From positions 1 through 35,577 of the forward strand of contig JAQXSC010000058.1 of NCBI GenBank assembly GCA_029218825.1: a DNA stretch of 35,577 bases. Reading direction: 5' to 3'. Origin of the DNA: Oscillospiraceae bacterium. Its GTDB lineage: Bacteria > Bacillota > Clostridia > Oscillospirales > Acutalibacteraceae. How positions within the stretch are numbered: position 1 is the stretch's first letter; each line of letters opens with the position of its first letter. The translations under genes were made by a program, and so were the position numbers. The notes below the pieces were generated by a model. The model ran no database searches. It saw nothing but the letters and a program-made list of their open reading frames with translations, and was not told the origin of the DNA. This document shows positions 1-9,133 of the stretch, one piece after another.

Positions 1-2
1 TT

Positions 3-185
3 TTAGGTCCGTCACCTGCCTCGGTTGCAAAGGTAAGTAACAAATACAGATATAAAATTATTATAAAATGCAGAAATCAAAAGCGATTCAGAAAACTTTT
101 GTCAGACACTATTCTTGAGTTTAATTCTATAAAAGAATATAAAAACGTGACTGCATACGTTGATATGAACGCTTTATCATTATAG
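3..185 (+). CDS. priA: Primosomal protein N' PriA, C-terminal end (partial)
   Basis: An open frame enters from the left edge and stops with TAG at 183-185, giving about 60 residues. It begins LGPSPASVAKVSNKYRY and continues with a basic run (IIIKCRNQKRFRKLL) and an ending ...VTAYVDMNALSL. This matches the C-terminal segment of the PriA helicase, where a G-P-x-P-A-x-(V/I)-x-x-(V/I)-x-x-x-Y-R-(Y/W) motif is followed by a final strand with V-x-(V/I)-D-(V/M)-(D/N)-P-like residues. PriA restarts stalled replication forks. Placement directly before def and fmt is the usual Firmicutes order and supports the call. The def ribosome binding site begins at the PriA stop codon, so the two are probably cotranscribed. 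Confidence 0.85.
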   Translation, partial: LGPSPASVAKVSNKYRYKIIIKCRNQKRFRKLLSDTILEFNSIKEYKNVTAYVDMNALSL

Positions 186-194
186 GAGGTAAAA

Positions 195-716
195 ATGGCT
201 TTAAGAGAAATTGTTAAAGAGGGCGACGATGTCCTGACAAAAAAATGCCGAAAAGTTGAAAAATTTGACAGTCGCCTTGAAATGATTATTGACGATATGA
301 TAGAAACTTTGCACCAAGCAAACGGCGTCGGTTTAGCCGCACCTCAGGTTGGTATTTTAAGGCGAGTAGTTGTAATAGAAGTTGACCCTGAACAGGGAGT
401 CATTGAACTTGTGAATCCTGAAATTATCGAAACTTCAGGAAAACAGGTGGGACTTGAGGGTTGCTTAAGCCTACCGGGAAAGTGGGGTATAGCCTCACGT
501 CCTTTGCGTGTTACAGTAAAGGCTCAGAACAGAAAGGGCGAGGAGTTTACCATTTCAGGTGAACATTTACTTGCAAGGGCTTTTTGCCACGAAATTGACC
601 ATTTAGACGGAATTTTATACAACACTGTTGCCGACAGAATGTTGACCCCACAGGAAATCGAACTCTACAATAACAACGAATTAGACTTGGAAGACCAGTT
701 TTATATTGAGGAATAG
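195..716 (+). CDS. def: Peptide deformylase
   Basis: The 173-residue product removes the N-formyl group from nascent proteins in the cytoplasm. All three family motifs are present: GVGLAAPQVG at 44-53, EGCLSLP at 88-94 and HEIDH at 132-136. C90, H132 and H136 are the expected metal ligands and E133 the catalytic acid. The length is that of short type-1 bacterial deformylases. An AGGAGGT site at 184-190 precedes the ATG by the normal distance. The gene ends two bases before fmt, the enzyme pair that adds and removes the formyl group, so an operon is near certain. Confidence 0.97.
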   Translation: MALREIVKEGDDVLTKKCRKVEKFDSRLEMIIDDMIETLHQANGVGLAAPQVGILRRVVVIEVDPEQGVIELVNPEIIETSGKQVGLEGCLSLPGKWGIASRPLRVTVKAQNRKGEEFTISGEHLLARAFCHEIDHLDGILYNTVADRMLTPQEIELYNNNELDLEDQFYIEE

Positions 717-718
717 TT

Positions 719-1636
719 ATGAATATAATATATATGGGTACTCCTGATTTTGCAGTACCCACCCTTGAAAAACTCTGCGAAAGCGAACATAATATTTTGT
801 CCGTATTCACACAGCCTGATAAACCTGTTGGCAGAAAACAGATTTTAACACCGCCTGATGTAAAGGTTTGCGCAGAAAGTCACAATCTTACCGTATATCA
901 GCCAAAGACATTAAAAGACGACGAGGTTGTTAACTTAATAAAAGAACAAAACCCCGATGTTATCGTTGTTGTAGCCTACGGTCAGATTTTGCCGAAGAAT
1001 ATCCTTGATATTCCGAAATTCGGCTGTATCAATGTTCACGGCTCACTTTTGCCTAAATACAGAGGCGCATCCCCAATACAACACGCAGTATTAAATGGTG
1101 ATAAAATAACCGGCGTAACAACAATGTATATGGGTGAAGGACTTGATACAGGTGATATTTTGTTGACTTCTGAAACAGAAATATTGCCCAACGAAACCTC
1201 TGCACAACTTTTTGACAGACTTTCCTTAATCGGCGCAGATCTTTTGCTTGAAACCCTTTCAAGTGTAGAAAAGGGCGAAGTAACTCCTGTAAAGCAGGAT
1301 GAGTCAAAGGCAACATATACAAAAATGATTAAAAAGTCAATGTGCCCTATTGATTGGTCAAAGGATAATCAAACTGTCCACAATCATATACGTGGATTAC
1401 AGACTTGGCCTGTTGCTACCACAACTTTAGACGGAAAAGAATTAAAGATTCATTCCTCATTAATTTGTGATAAAAACGGCACTTTTGGAGAAATTATAGA
1501 TACAGACCCATTAACCGTGGCTTGTGGTACAGGCTCTGTAATAATCAAAGAATTACAGTTAAGCGGTAAGAAAAGAATGGACAGCGAAACCTTTTTGTTA
1601 GGTCATCCGTTAAAAACAGGAGATAGGTTTTCGTAA
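719..1636 (+). CDS. fmt: Methionyl-tRNA formyltransferase
   Basis: The enzyme transfers a formyl group from 10-formyl-tetrahydrofolate to initiator Met-tRNA. The 305-residue product opens with the formyltransferase-fold motif MGTPDFAVPTLE. It has the active-site segment INVHGSLLPKYRGASPIQ at about 104-121; N105, H107 and D143 correspond to the family N/H/D triad. The C-terminal OB-like tRNA-binding domain covers about 205-305. Length is typical. The start lies 2 bases after the def stop and translation is probably coupled. The strong ORF on the opposite strand here is a coding shadow. Confidence 0.97.
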   Translation: MNIIYMGTPDFAVPTLEKLCESEHNILSVFTQPDKPVGRKQILTPPDVKVCAESHNLTVYQPKTLKDDEVVNLIKEQNPDVIVVVAYGQILPKNILDIPKFGCINVHGSLLPKYRGASPIQHAVLNGDKITGVTTMYMGEGLDTGDILLTSETEILPNETSAQLFDRLSLIGADLLLETLSSVEKGEVTPVKQDESKATYTKMIKKSMCPIDWSKDNQTVHNHIRGLQTWPVATTTLDGKELKIHSSLICDKNGTFGEIIDTDPLTVACGTGSVIIKELQLSGKKRMDSETFLLGHPLKTGDRFS

Positions 1637-1645
1637 GGAGTAGTT

Positions 1646-2353
1646 ATGGGATATTTTAGTTATTTATACTATTATGACTGGACATATTTATTGATAATGT
1701 TACCTTGTATTGTGTTGACAATAATATGCCAGATTAACGTTAATACCACTTTCAATAAATACAGCAAAATAAGAAACAGCAGAAATATGACAGGGGCACA
1801 GGCGGCTGAATACGTACTTCGAGCAAACGGTGTTACCGGAGTGCAGATTATGCAGGTTGCAGGAAATCTTACAGACCATTTTGACCCACGTTCAAATGTT
1901 ATAAGGCTGTCTGATAATGTGTATAATTCAAACTCCATAGCCGCAGTAGGTGTAGCCTGTCACGAAGCAGGACACGCTGTTCAACACGCACAGGGCTATG
2001 TTCCCAACAAAATTCGTTCGGCAATTTTGCCTGTTGCAAATATCGGCTCAAAATTAAGTTGGATATTTATTGTGCTTGGACTTGCATCATCAATGTTTCA
2101 GGTGTTGCTATATGTGGGAATAGTGTTCTTTGCCGCATCTGTTTTATTCACACTTGCAACATTACCTGTAGAGTTTAACGCATCATCAAGAGCCCTTGCC
2201 TGTATAAGAGATAACGACCTTTTATCAACTGATGAATACAAGGGCGCACGCAGAACATTACAGGCTGCCGCTATGACTTATGTAGCCGCTGCCGCCACAG
2301 CACTTTTGCAACTGTTAAGATTAATTCTTTTGGCAAACAACAGACGGAGATAA
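1646..2353 (+). CDS. Membrane zinc metallopeptidase (YugP family, Zn_peptidase_2)
   Basis: The 235-residue protein is an integral membrane metallopeptidase of the YugP type. An N-terminal membrane segment (about 13-31) leads to a soluble part with the zincin motif HEAGH at 106-110. Further hydrophobic segments lie near 125-146, 150-173 and 207-230. The motif F-N-A-S-S-R-A after the membrane segment is typical of the family and carries a conserved acidic residue just before it (E177). Substrate is unknown. It sits nine bases after fmt and two before rsmB, so it belongs to the translation/ribosome operon, a position I recall for clostridial homologues. The family is clear, the function is not. 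Confidence 0.9.
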   Translation: MGYFSYLYYYDWTYLLIMLPCIVLTIICQINVNTTFNKYSKIRNSRNMTGAQAAEYVLRANGVTGVQIMQVAGNLTDHFDPRSNVIRLSDNVYNSNSIAAVGVACHEAGHAVQHAQGYVPNKIRSAILPVANIGSKLSWIFIVLGLASSMFQVLLYVGIVFFAASVLFTLATLPVEFNASSRALACIRDNDLLSTDEYKGARRTLQAAAMTYVAAAATALLQLLRLILLANNRRR

Positions 2354-2355
2354 CT

Positions 2356-3684
2356 ATGAACACTCGCAACGTTGCTTTTAATATTCTTCTGGACATTGAG
2401 GAAAACGGCGCTTATTCCGCCCTTGCTCTCAATAAATCCATAAAAAAGAATAATTTAAACAGGCTTGACAGCGCCTTTGTTTCGGCTTTGGTTTACGGAG
2501 TACTTGAGCGTCAGTTGACCCTTGACTATATAATCAAGCAGTATTCTAAAATTCCTTTAAGGAAAATAGAAACTAAAACAAAGGTGATTTTGCGACTTGG
2601 AATTTTGCAACTTCTCTTTATGGATAAAGTTCCTGAAAGTGCCGCAGTAAACGAAAGTGTCAACCTTGCAAAAAAGCATAAGTTACAAAAGTCTTCCGGC
2701 TTTATCAACGGCATTTTACGAAGTATCACAAGAGCCGAGGAAAAGTATAAACTACCGAATAAAAACACGGATTTTGACTATTATCTGTCAGTAAAGTATT
2801 CCTGCCCACAGGATATTATAAAAATGTGGAGAAAGGCTTACGGCGATGACGTTGCTTTAGGACTGATTGAAAGTCTTTGCGGACGTCCAAGTCTGATTGC
2901 AAGAGTGAATACTATAAAAACGACAGCAGATATATTGATTGAAGAACTTAAATCAGAGGGCGTAACAGCCGAAAAGTCAGAAATAATTGAAAATGCAATC
3001 CTGCTGAAAAACACAGGCTCGATTGAAAATCTCGACGCTTTTAAAGAGGGCAAACTCTACATACAGGATACCGCCTCTCAACTTTGCGTAAAGGCTTTAA
3101 ACCCGCAGCCAAACGACCTTGTTTATGACGTCTGTTCAGCACCGGGCGGTAAGGCAATTACCTCTGCACAATATATGAAAAATCGTGGAAAAATCTACGC
3201 CTTTGATATTTACGACCATAAACTAAAGTTGATTGACTCTACTGCAAAAAGGCTCGGAATAAGTTGTATAAAAACCTCATTAAGAAATGCACAAACCGAC
3301 AACGAGGAAATGTTACCAGCCGATAAAGTGCTATGTGATGTTCCTTGCTCCGGTTTAGGAATATTAAGCCGTAAACCTGAAATAAGATATAAAAAGGACT
3401 TGATTTCCGAACAGTTACCGAAATTGCAATATGATATTCTCTGTAACAGCAGTCGCCTTGTGGCAGTAGGGGGAACATTAATTTATTCTACCTGTACTTT
3501 AAATCCTGCCGAAAATCAGGAAAATGCGGAAAAATTTTTGCAGGAGCATAGTAATTTTGAGCCGTTAAAACTCAATTTAGGATTAGAGCATTGTATCAGC
3601 GAGGGTGAAAATATGCTGACTATGTTTCCTCATTTTCACTCTACAGACGGTTTCTTTATTTCCGCTTTCAGAAGGGTAAGGTAA
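2356..3684 (+). CDS. rsmB: 16S rRNA (cytosine-967-C5)-methyltransferase RsmB
   Basis: The 442-residue protein methylates C967 of 16S rRNA using S-adenosylmethionine. A NusB-like helical RNA-binding domain fills about 1-140 and a NOP2/Sun methyltransferase domain about 180-442. Visible motifs are the SAM-binding loop DVCSAPGGK (258-266), motif IV DVPCSG with C331, and motif VI STCTLNPAEN with the presumed nucleophile C380. Length matches bacterial RsmB. It starts 2 bases after the zinc peptidase stop and ends 3 bases before rlmN. Confidence 0.95.
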   Translation: MNTRNVAFNILLDIEENGAYSALALNKSIKKNNLNRLDSAFVSALVYGVLERQLTLDYIIKQYSKIPLRKIETKTKVILRLGILQLLFMDKVPESAAVNESVNLAKKHKLQKSSGFINGILRSITRAEEKYKLPNKNTDFDYYLSVKYSCPQDIIKMWRKAYGDDVALGLIESLCGRPSLIARVNTIKTTADILIEELKSEGVTAEKSEIIENAILLKNTGSIENLDAFKEGKLYIQDTASQLCVKALNPQPNDLVYDVCSAPGGKAITSAQYMKNRGKIYAFDIYDHKLKLIDSTAKRLGISCIKTSLRNAQTDNEEMLPADKVLCDVPCSGLGILSRKPEIRYKKDLISEQLPKLQYDILCNSSRLVAVGGTLIYSTCTLNPAENQENAEKFLQEHSNFEPLKLNLGLEHCISEGENMLTMFPHFHSTDGFFISAFRRVR

Positions 3685-3687
3685 GTT

Positions 3688-4722
3688 ATGGTTGATATTA
3701 AATCCCTGTATAAAGAGGAACTTATACAGTACCTCTGTGACAACGGCTTTCCCAAGTTTAGGGGAAAGCAGGTATTTGAATGGCTTAACAAAGGTGTAAA
3801 AACCTTTGAGGAAATGAAGAATATCCCTAAAAACCTTATAGAGTTTTTAAATTCAAGTTGTTACATTTCTGTTGCAAATATTGAAAAAAAACTTGTATCA
3901 AGGTATGATAAAACGGTGAAGTACCTTTTTAGGTTTAATGACGGAGAATTTGTTGAATCTGTTGTAATGAATTATAAGCACGGATATTCAATCTGTGTTT
4001 CCACACAGGTAGGCTGTAAAATGGGCTGTACCTTTTGCTCAACAGGAAAAAGCGGATTTTCCCGTTCATTAACCGCCTCTGAAATTCTCAATCAGATAGA
4101 ATCGGCACAGAACGATTTAAACATCCGCATAAGCAATATCGTGCTTATGGGTATGGGCGAGCCTTTAGATAACTTTGATAACGTGATTAGGTTTTTAAAA
4201 ATAGTGTCTAACGAGGAAGGTCTTAACATCGGAATGCGCCACATTACTCTTTCAACCTGTGGCATAGTTCCAAAAATTTATGAACTTGCGGAGTATCGGT
4301 TTGGCTTAACCTTGTCCGTATCTCTCCACGCACCAAATAACGAAATCAGAAGCAGAACGATGCCTGTAAACAATAAATATCCTGTAGAGGAAGTAATTAA
4401 AGCCTGTAAGGATTATTTTAAAACTACCGGCAGACGTATCAGTTTTGAATATACAATGATTGATTCAGTAAACGACAGCGACGAAAACGCAGAGGAACTT
4501 GCAAATCTCCTCAGCGGTATGAACTGTCACGTAAATTTGATACCTGTAAATAACGTAAAGGGCACAAATTATCACAAGAGTAAAACAGAGCGACAGCAGG
4601 CTTTTATTAATATTCTTGCCAAAAAGGGAATAACCGCCACAGTAAGGCGGACTTTAGGCAGCGATATTAATGCTTCCTGCGGCCAACTTAAAAGAAATCA
4701 TTTAGAAGTTAAAGGAGGTTAA
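3688..4722 (+). CDS. rlmN: Dual-specificity rRNA/tRNA (adenine-C2)-methyltransferase RlmN
   Basis: This radical-SAM enzyme methylates A2503 of 23S rRNA and A37 of some tRNAs. The 344-residue sequence has the iron-sulfur motif C110-x3-C114-x2-C117 (GCKMGCTFC). C103 and C331 correspond to the conserved pair that carries the methyl intermediate, the latter within NASCGQL near the C-terminus. GMGEPLDN and the R-(H/R)-I-T-(L/I)-S-T-C-G motif are also visible. The last codons (GTT AAA GGA GGT TAA) form the ribosome binding site of prpC, so the two genes are translationally linked. Cfr is excluded as the first choice by operon position and typical RlmN motifs. Confidence 0.95.
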   Translation: MVDIKSLYKEELIQYLCDNGFPKFRGKQVFEWLNKGVKTFEEMKNIPKNLIEFLNSSCYISVANIEKKLVSRYDKTVKYLFRFNDGEFVESVVMNYKHGYSICVSTQVGCKMGCTFCSTGKSGFSRSLTASEILNQIESAQNDLNIRISNIVLMGMGEPLDNFDNVIRFLKIVSNEEGLNIGMRHITLSTCGIVPKIYELAEYRFGLTLSVSLHAPNNEIRSRTMPVNNKYPVEEVIKACKDYFKTTGRRISFEYTMIDSVNDSDENAEELANLLSGMNCHVNLIPVNNVKGTNYHKSKTERQQAFINILAKKGITATVRRTLGSDINASCGQLKRNHLEVKGG

Positions 4723-4726
4723 TAAC

Positions 4727-5452
4727 TTGGAAGTTTTCAGCAAAAGTGACATAGGCTTAGTCCGTTCCCAAAATCAGGATGACTGCCGCTTCGGAGTTAT
4801 TTCCCCAAGTTGTGTGTGGGCAGTTGTTTGTGACGGTATGGGCGGTGCAAACGGCGGTAATATCGCAAGTGCAACAGCAGTTGAGTATATCAGCAGAGAA
4901 ATCGAAAGGATGTATTCCGATGATTTAACAAAAGCGGAATTGTCAACCTTAATGACAGAGATTGTATCCCAGGCAAATATTGAGGTTTACAATATGGCAA
5001 AAAATGACGTTGAATTAACCGGAATGGGTACAACCTGCGAGTTTATTCTTGTAAAAGATACAACAGTCCACGTTGTCCACGTGGGTGATAGCCGTACATA
5101 CGCTATCCGCGGAGGAAAAATTAAGCAACTGACAGAGGACCATTCCGTTGTTCAGGAAATGGTCAGACGTGGCGAGATTACTCCGGAACAGGCTCAAAAT
5201 CATCCCAACAAGAATTTCATCACAAGGGCTTTAGGTATCAAACCTGAAGTACACTTGGATTATATTGAAGCAAATTTCATTTATGGCGACGTTTTACTTA
5301 TTTGCACAGACGGATTGTCCAACTGTGTAACAACAGGCGATATGGTAAAAATCTGCCACGAAAACCGTGGAGAAGGTCTGCCTCAAAAGTTAGTTGAAAA
5401 GGCTAAAGAGGGTGGCGGAAGTGACAACATTACCGTTACGGTTGTGTATTAA
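4727..5452 (+). CDS. prpC: PP2C-type Ser/Thr phosphatase, Stp1/PrpC family
   Basis: The 241-residue metal-dependent phosphatase reverses phosphorylation by the PrkC kinase encoded next. PP2C motifs are complete: RSQNQDD at 13-19, CDGMGGANGG at 35-44, GMGTTCE, VGDSRTY, LICTDGLSNCV and GGGSDNITV with D233. The start is a TTG at 4727, chosen because AAAGGAGGT at 4711-4719 lies 7 bases upstream, no ATG is available there, and the first residues (EVFSKSDIGLVRSQNQD) match the family N-terminus. It is 13 bases ahead of prkC, the conserved phosphatase-kinase pair. Confidence 0.95.
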   Translation: MEVFSKSDIGLVRSQNQDDCRFGVISPSCVWAVVCDGMGGANGGNIASATAVEYISREIERMYSDDLTKAELSTLMTEIVSQANIEVYNMAKNDVELTGMGTTCEFILVKDTTVHVVHVGDSRTYAIRGGKIKQLTEDHSVVQEMVRRGEITPEQAQNHPNKNFITRALGIKPEVHLDYIEANFIYGDVLLICTDGLSNCVTTGDMVKICHENRGEGLPQKLVEKAKEGGGSDNITVTVVY

Positions 5453-5465
5453 GAGGGTGAAATAA

Positions 5466-7505
5466 ATGGATAAATACAGCGGAAAAAAACTTGACGGACG
5501 TTACGAAATCCACGAACTAATCGGCGTAGGCGGAATGGCTTATGTGTATCGTTGCACAGATACCATAGACGACCGTGAGGTTGCAGTAAAAATCTTAAAA
5601 GATGAATTTCTGAATAACGAAGAATTTATCAGACGTTTCAAAAACGAGAGCAAGGCTATCGCTATGCTTTCCCATCCTAACATTGTAAAGGTTTATGATG
5701 TTAGTTTCGGCGATATGATTCAGTATATCGTAATGGAATATATTGACGGTATCACACTAAAGGAATATATCGGCTTACAGGGTATTCTTGAGTGGCAGGA
5801 AGCTCTCCACTTAACAACCCAGATTTTAAAAGCATTACAACATGCTCACGACAGAGGTATAGTCCACCGTGATATTAAGCCTCAGAATATTATGCTTTTA
5901 CAGGACGGCACTATCAAAGTAACCGACTTTGGTATTGCACGTATGTCAGATACTGCTACTAAAACTATGACAGAACACGCAATCGGCTCTGTTCACTATA
6001 TTGCCCCTGAACAGGCAAAAGGCTCAAAAACTGACGGAAAATCCGACATTTACTCCGTTGGTGTAATGCTCTATGAAATGCTTACAGGCAAACTGCCTTT
6101 TGAGGCTGACAGCGCCGTTTCCGTAGCATTAATGCAACTGCAGTCTACTCCTAAAATGCCAAGAGAAATCAACAGCAGTATTCCTTTGGGACTTGAGCAG
6201 ATTACTATGCACGCTATGCAGAAAATTCCTTCCGAGCGTTATCAGAGCGCATTGGATATGTTGGGTGATTTAGAACGCTTCAGACTGAATCCCGACGTAA
6301 GATTTGATTATAAATATTTTGTTGACTCCGAGCCTACAAAGTTTGTAAATACAGGCAAAAAGCCAAAACCCACTCCTGTAAAGATTGAGGATAACCCTGA
6401 GGTGGAGGAACTTGAAAAGAGAAAGGAACGCAAAAAGCCTTTCTATGTTGTTATGACTGTTATAGTCTGCACAGTGATTATGGCTGTTATTTTCTGCGTT
6501 GCAGGTCTGTTCAAAGGCTGTGCTTCAGCACAATCAACAGATGTAGAAGTACCTGATTTTGTTGGAATGAATATAGTTGACGCCAACGAAAACAACGAGT
6601 ACAATTTCAAATTTGAGATTAAAAGCGAATACAACAAGAAAAAAGAAATCGGCGAAATTTTGGAGCAAAACCCTGAACCAGGCTCAAAACTTGTTAAATC
6701 AGGCTCAATAATCGAACTAACCGTAAACGGTACGGAAACAGAGGTTTCAATTCCATATTGCAAAAATTCCACTAAAAAAGACGCTGTAAAGGCTATGGAG
6801 GACAGAAACCTCACACCTATCGTTATTGAAGTTTATGATACCTTAACTCCAAAGGGTTACGTTGCCGATACCTATCCGCCTGCAGGCGTAAAAGGTACAA
6901 TCGGCTCAAAGGTATATATTTACGTGGCAAAAGACGAATACAAAGAGAAAATTGAAATGCCGAAAGTTAAAGGCGAATTACTCTCCGCTGCTCAAAATAT
7001 GCTTGATATTTTGAAGTTAGAGGTTAAATATACCTATGACGATAACAGCCTTGAGCCGGAGGGCGTTGTAATTCAGCAGTCACCTTTGCAGTACAGCAAA
7101 ATCAACGAGGGCGATACTGTAAACCTTGTTGTAAGTTCAGGTGAGGGCAGTAAAACAACAGTAAATATCCCTGTGGATATGCCTACAAATGTGGATTACA
7201 ATGTTGACTTAACAGTTTTAGTTGACGGCAAGGCTGACGACTCCTACTCTAACTCAATAAATCCAAAATACAACAACAGTTATACATTATCATTTACAGG
7301 TTCGGGTTCATCAACTGTAGAGGTATTGCTTGACGGGCAAACTTACAGACGTTATGTGATTGACTATACAACCAAGAACTATACCACTACTTCCTATAAC
7401 TATATTCCAACCGAACCTGAAACCGTATATACCGAACCTCCAACCACTATGGATACAACCCCGATTATTGATACAACTGAAACTGTGGGCGGAGATATAG
7501 TATAA
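5466..7505 (+). CDS. prkC: PASTA-domain Ser/Thr protein kinase PrkC/Stk1
   Basis: The 679-residue membrane kinase senses cell-wall fragments. The cytoplasmic kinase domain (about 13-275) is intact: glycine loop GVGGMAYVY, K42 in VAVK, HRDIKPQN at 134-141, DFG at 154-156 and APEQ at 180-183. A basic linker precedes one membrane span at about 326-349. Three PASTA repeats follow (about 360-422, 425-488, 496-560), each with a P-x-x-G near the middle. A non-PASTA domain of about 70 residues comes next, ending in a Thr/Pro/Glu-rich tail (about 640-679). Family members vary in PASTA number and three is common. Its partner phosphatase is immediately upstream. Confidence 0.96.
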   Translation: MDKYSGKKLDGRYEIHELIGVGGMAYVYRCTDTIDDREVAVKILKDEFLNNEEFIRRFKNESKAIAMLSHPNIVKVYDVSFGDMIQYIVMEYIDGITLKEYIGLQGILEWQEALHLTTQILKALQHAHDRGIVHRDIKPQNIMLLQDGTIKVTDFGIARMSDTATKTMTEHAIGSVHYIAPEQAKGSKTDGKSDIYSVGVMLYEMLTGKLPFEADSAVSVALMQLQSTPKMPREINSSIPLGLEQITMHAMQKIPSERYQSALDMLGDLERFRLNPDVRFDYKYFVDSEPTKFVNTGKKPKPTPVKIEDNPEVEELEKRKERKKPFYVVMTVIVCTVIMAVIFCVAGLFKGCASAQSTDVEVPDFVGMNIVDANENNEYNFKFEIKSEYNKKKEIGEILEQNPEPGSKLVKSGSIIELTVNGTETEVSIPYCKNSTKKDAVKAMEDRNLTPIVIEVYDTLTPKGYVADTYPPAGVKGTIGSKVYIYVAKDEYKEKIEMPKVKGELLSAAQNMLDILKLEVKYTYDDNSLEPEGVVIQQSPLQYSKINEGDTVNLVVSSGEGSKTTVNIPVDMPTNVDYNVDLTVLVDGKADDSYSNSINPKYNNSYTLSFTGSGSSTVEVLLDGQTYRRYVIDYTTKNYTTTSYNYIPTEPETVYTEPPTTMDTTPIIDTTETVGGDIV

Positions 7506-7506
7506 T

Positions 7507-8406
7507 ATGAAATGTATTGACGGAATAATCTTAAAAGGAATAGGCGGCTTCTATTATGTAGAAGCCGCTAATACGATATACGAGTGTAAGGCGAGAGGTA
7601 TATTTCGAAAAAAGAATAATTCACCCCTTGCAGGAGATAATGTAAGAATTTCAATTCCAAGTGAGGGTTTTCCTGCCATTGAGGAAATTTATCCTCGCAG
7701 AAACAGTTTGAGAAGACCTCCACTTGCAAATATCGACACCCTTGTAATTGTCTGTTCAACTGTTGACCCAACACCAAATACCATCGTCATTGACAAAATG
7801 ACAGCCGCCGCTGTGGATAATGACATTGAGCCTGTTATTGTAATTTCAAAGTCAGACCTGAAAAGCGGAACGGAACTTGCGGATATCTACAGAAAAAGTG
7901 GTTTCAGAGTTTTCGAATATTCAAGCAACGATATAAACTCCGCTTTGGAAATCAGACCTATTTTCAAGGATAAAATAACAGCCTTTGCAGGTAACAGCGG
8001 TGTAGGTAAATCCACCTTGCTGAACACTCTCTATCCGCAACTTTCTCTTGACACAGGGGAGATAAGCGAGAAATTAGGCAGAGGTCGGCACACCACAAGA
8101 ACAGTGGAATTATATAAACTTGACGGGGGCTATATAGCAGACACTCCGGGATTTTCAACTGTGGATATTGAGCGTTTCAATATGATTGAAAAGGATAATA
8201 TTCAATATTGTTTTCCTGAATTTAAGGATTATCTCACAAAGTGCAAATTTACCTCCTGTTCACATACCTGTGAAAAAGGATGCTGTATAATTGACGCAGT
8301 AAATAGGGGAGAAATACCTGAAAGCAGACATAAAAGTTATGTTGCTATGTATAATGAAGTAAAGGATATTAAAAAATGGCAGTTAAAAAATCAGGCAGAT
8401 GTGTAA
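7507..8406 (+). CDS. rsgA: Ribosome small subunit biogenesis GTPase RsgA
   Basis: The 299-residue circularly permuted GTPase checks late 30S assembly. An N-terminal OB domain occupies about 1-68. The G motifs come in permuted order: SKSD (G4) at 114-117, GNSGVGKST (G1) at 162-170 and DTPG (G3) at 212-215. A C-terminal zinc module has ligands C246, C251, H253 and C259. The start is one base after the prkC stop, with GGGCGGAG about 10 bases before the ATG. The 3' end overlaps thiN by 31 bases. Confidence 0.96.
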   Translation: MKCIDGIILKGIGGFYYVEAANTIYECKARGIFRKKNNSPLAGDNVRISIPSEGFPAIEEIYPRRNSLRRPPLANIDTLVIVCSTVDPTPNTIVIDKMTAAAVDNDIEPVIVISKSDLKSGTELADIYRKSGFRVFEYSSNDINSALEIRPIFKDKITAFAGNSGVGKSTLLNTLYPQLSLDTGEISEKLGRGRHTTRTVELYKLDGGYIADTPGFSTVDIERFNMIEKDNIQYCFPEFKDYLTKCKFTSCSHTCEKGCCIIDAVNRGEIPESRHKSYVAMYNEVKDIKKWQLKNQADV

Positions 8407-9023
8407 TAATTTCAGGTGCGCCGAATTGTAACGCAGATTTTATCGCCGCTAATATTTTAACTGATGATTATATAATCTGTGCCGACGGCGGCTATAAATA
8501 TGCACAGAAGTGTAATATAAAGCCTGATTTATTCGTAGGGGATTTTGACTCTTTTAAAGGAACTGTTCAGGGCAAAACAGAAGTCATCAGGCTAAAGGTA
8601 CACAAGGATGACACGGATACAATGCACTGTGCCAAAATCGCCATAGAAAAAGGCTTTAGCGAAGTTGTAATTTTAGGAGCAATCGGCGGCAGAATTGACC
8701 ACAGTTTTGCAAATATTTCTATTTTACAGTACTTTGCCGATAATAATGTTTCGGCAAAAATCATCACCGAGAATGAAATTTTGCAGATTGCATCGGTAGG
8801 TGAACACTCCTTTTATAACTTAAAGGGATATACTTTTTCCGTATTTCCTTTCGGCTGTAATGAAGTCACAGTTTCCTATGAGGGTGATGTTGAATACAAG
8901 GCTCAGTCATTAACCCTTTGTTCATCAAATCCTATGGGGGTTTCAAATATCTTTTTATCGAATAATGTGAAAATAATCGTAAAGCAGGGTTATGCACTTA
9001 TTGTTGCAGTGAAAGAAGTGTAG
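8376..9023 (+). CDS. thiN: Thiamine diphosphokinase
   Basis: This 215-residue enzyme makes thiamine pyrophosphate from thiamine and ATP. Recognisable motifs are CADGGYKYA near 35-43, GDFDS at 55-59, DDTD at 78-81 and GGRIDHSFAN at 104-113. The start overlaps rsgA by 31 bases. The ATG at 8376 is used because no later in-frame start precedes the conserved VIISGAP strand. An AAGGA lies just upstream. In Bacillus, rpe (ribulose-phosphate epimerase) sits between rsgA and thiN; here it is absent and the two genes overlap. Confidence 0.93.
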   Translation: MAVKKSGRCVIISGAPNCNADFIAANILTDDYIICADGGYKYAQKCNIKPDLFVGDFDSFKGTVQGKTEVIRLKVHKDDTDTMHCAKIAIEKGFSEVVILGAIGGRIDHSFANISILQYFADNNVSAKIITENEILQIASVGEHSFYNLKGYTFSVFPFGCNEVTVSYEGDVEYKAQSLTLCSSNPMGVSNIFLSNNVKIIVKQGYALIVAVKEV

Positions 9024-9060
9024 AAAATTTCCTCTTTCAATAACAATGCTGTAATAATAA

Positions 9061-9090
9061 TTGCAATTTTCTGTTTTACTATGTTATAAT
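9061..9090 (+). promoter_or_regulatory. Candidate sigma-A promoter of the pseudokinase gene
   Basis: In the 110-base gap after thiN, TTGCAA (9061-9066) is followed after 18 bases by TATAAT (9085-9090). A second TATAAT lies at 9095-9100. The gene starts at 9134 with GGAGGT at 9121-9126. No clear terminator hairpin lies between thiN and this point, so read-through from the upstream operon is also possible. Confidence 0.5.
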
Positions 9091-9133
9091 TACTTATAAT
9101 GCGTAGATATATTATTTTCTGGAGGTATAACTA

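Noticed and set aside
6443..6814. 123-residue minus-strand ORF
   Set aside because: Antisense to the prkC membrane span and PASTA region; its hydrophobicity mirrors the coding strand.
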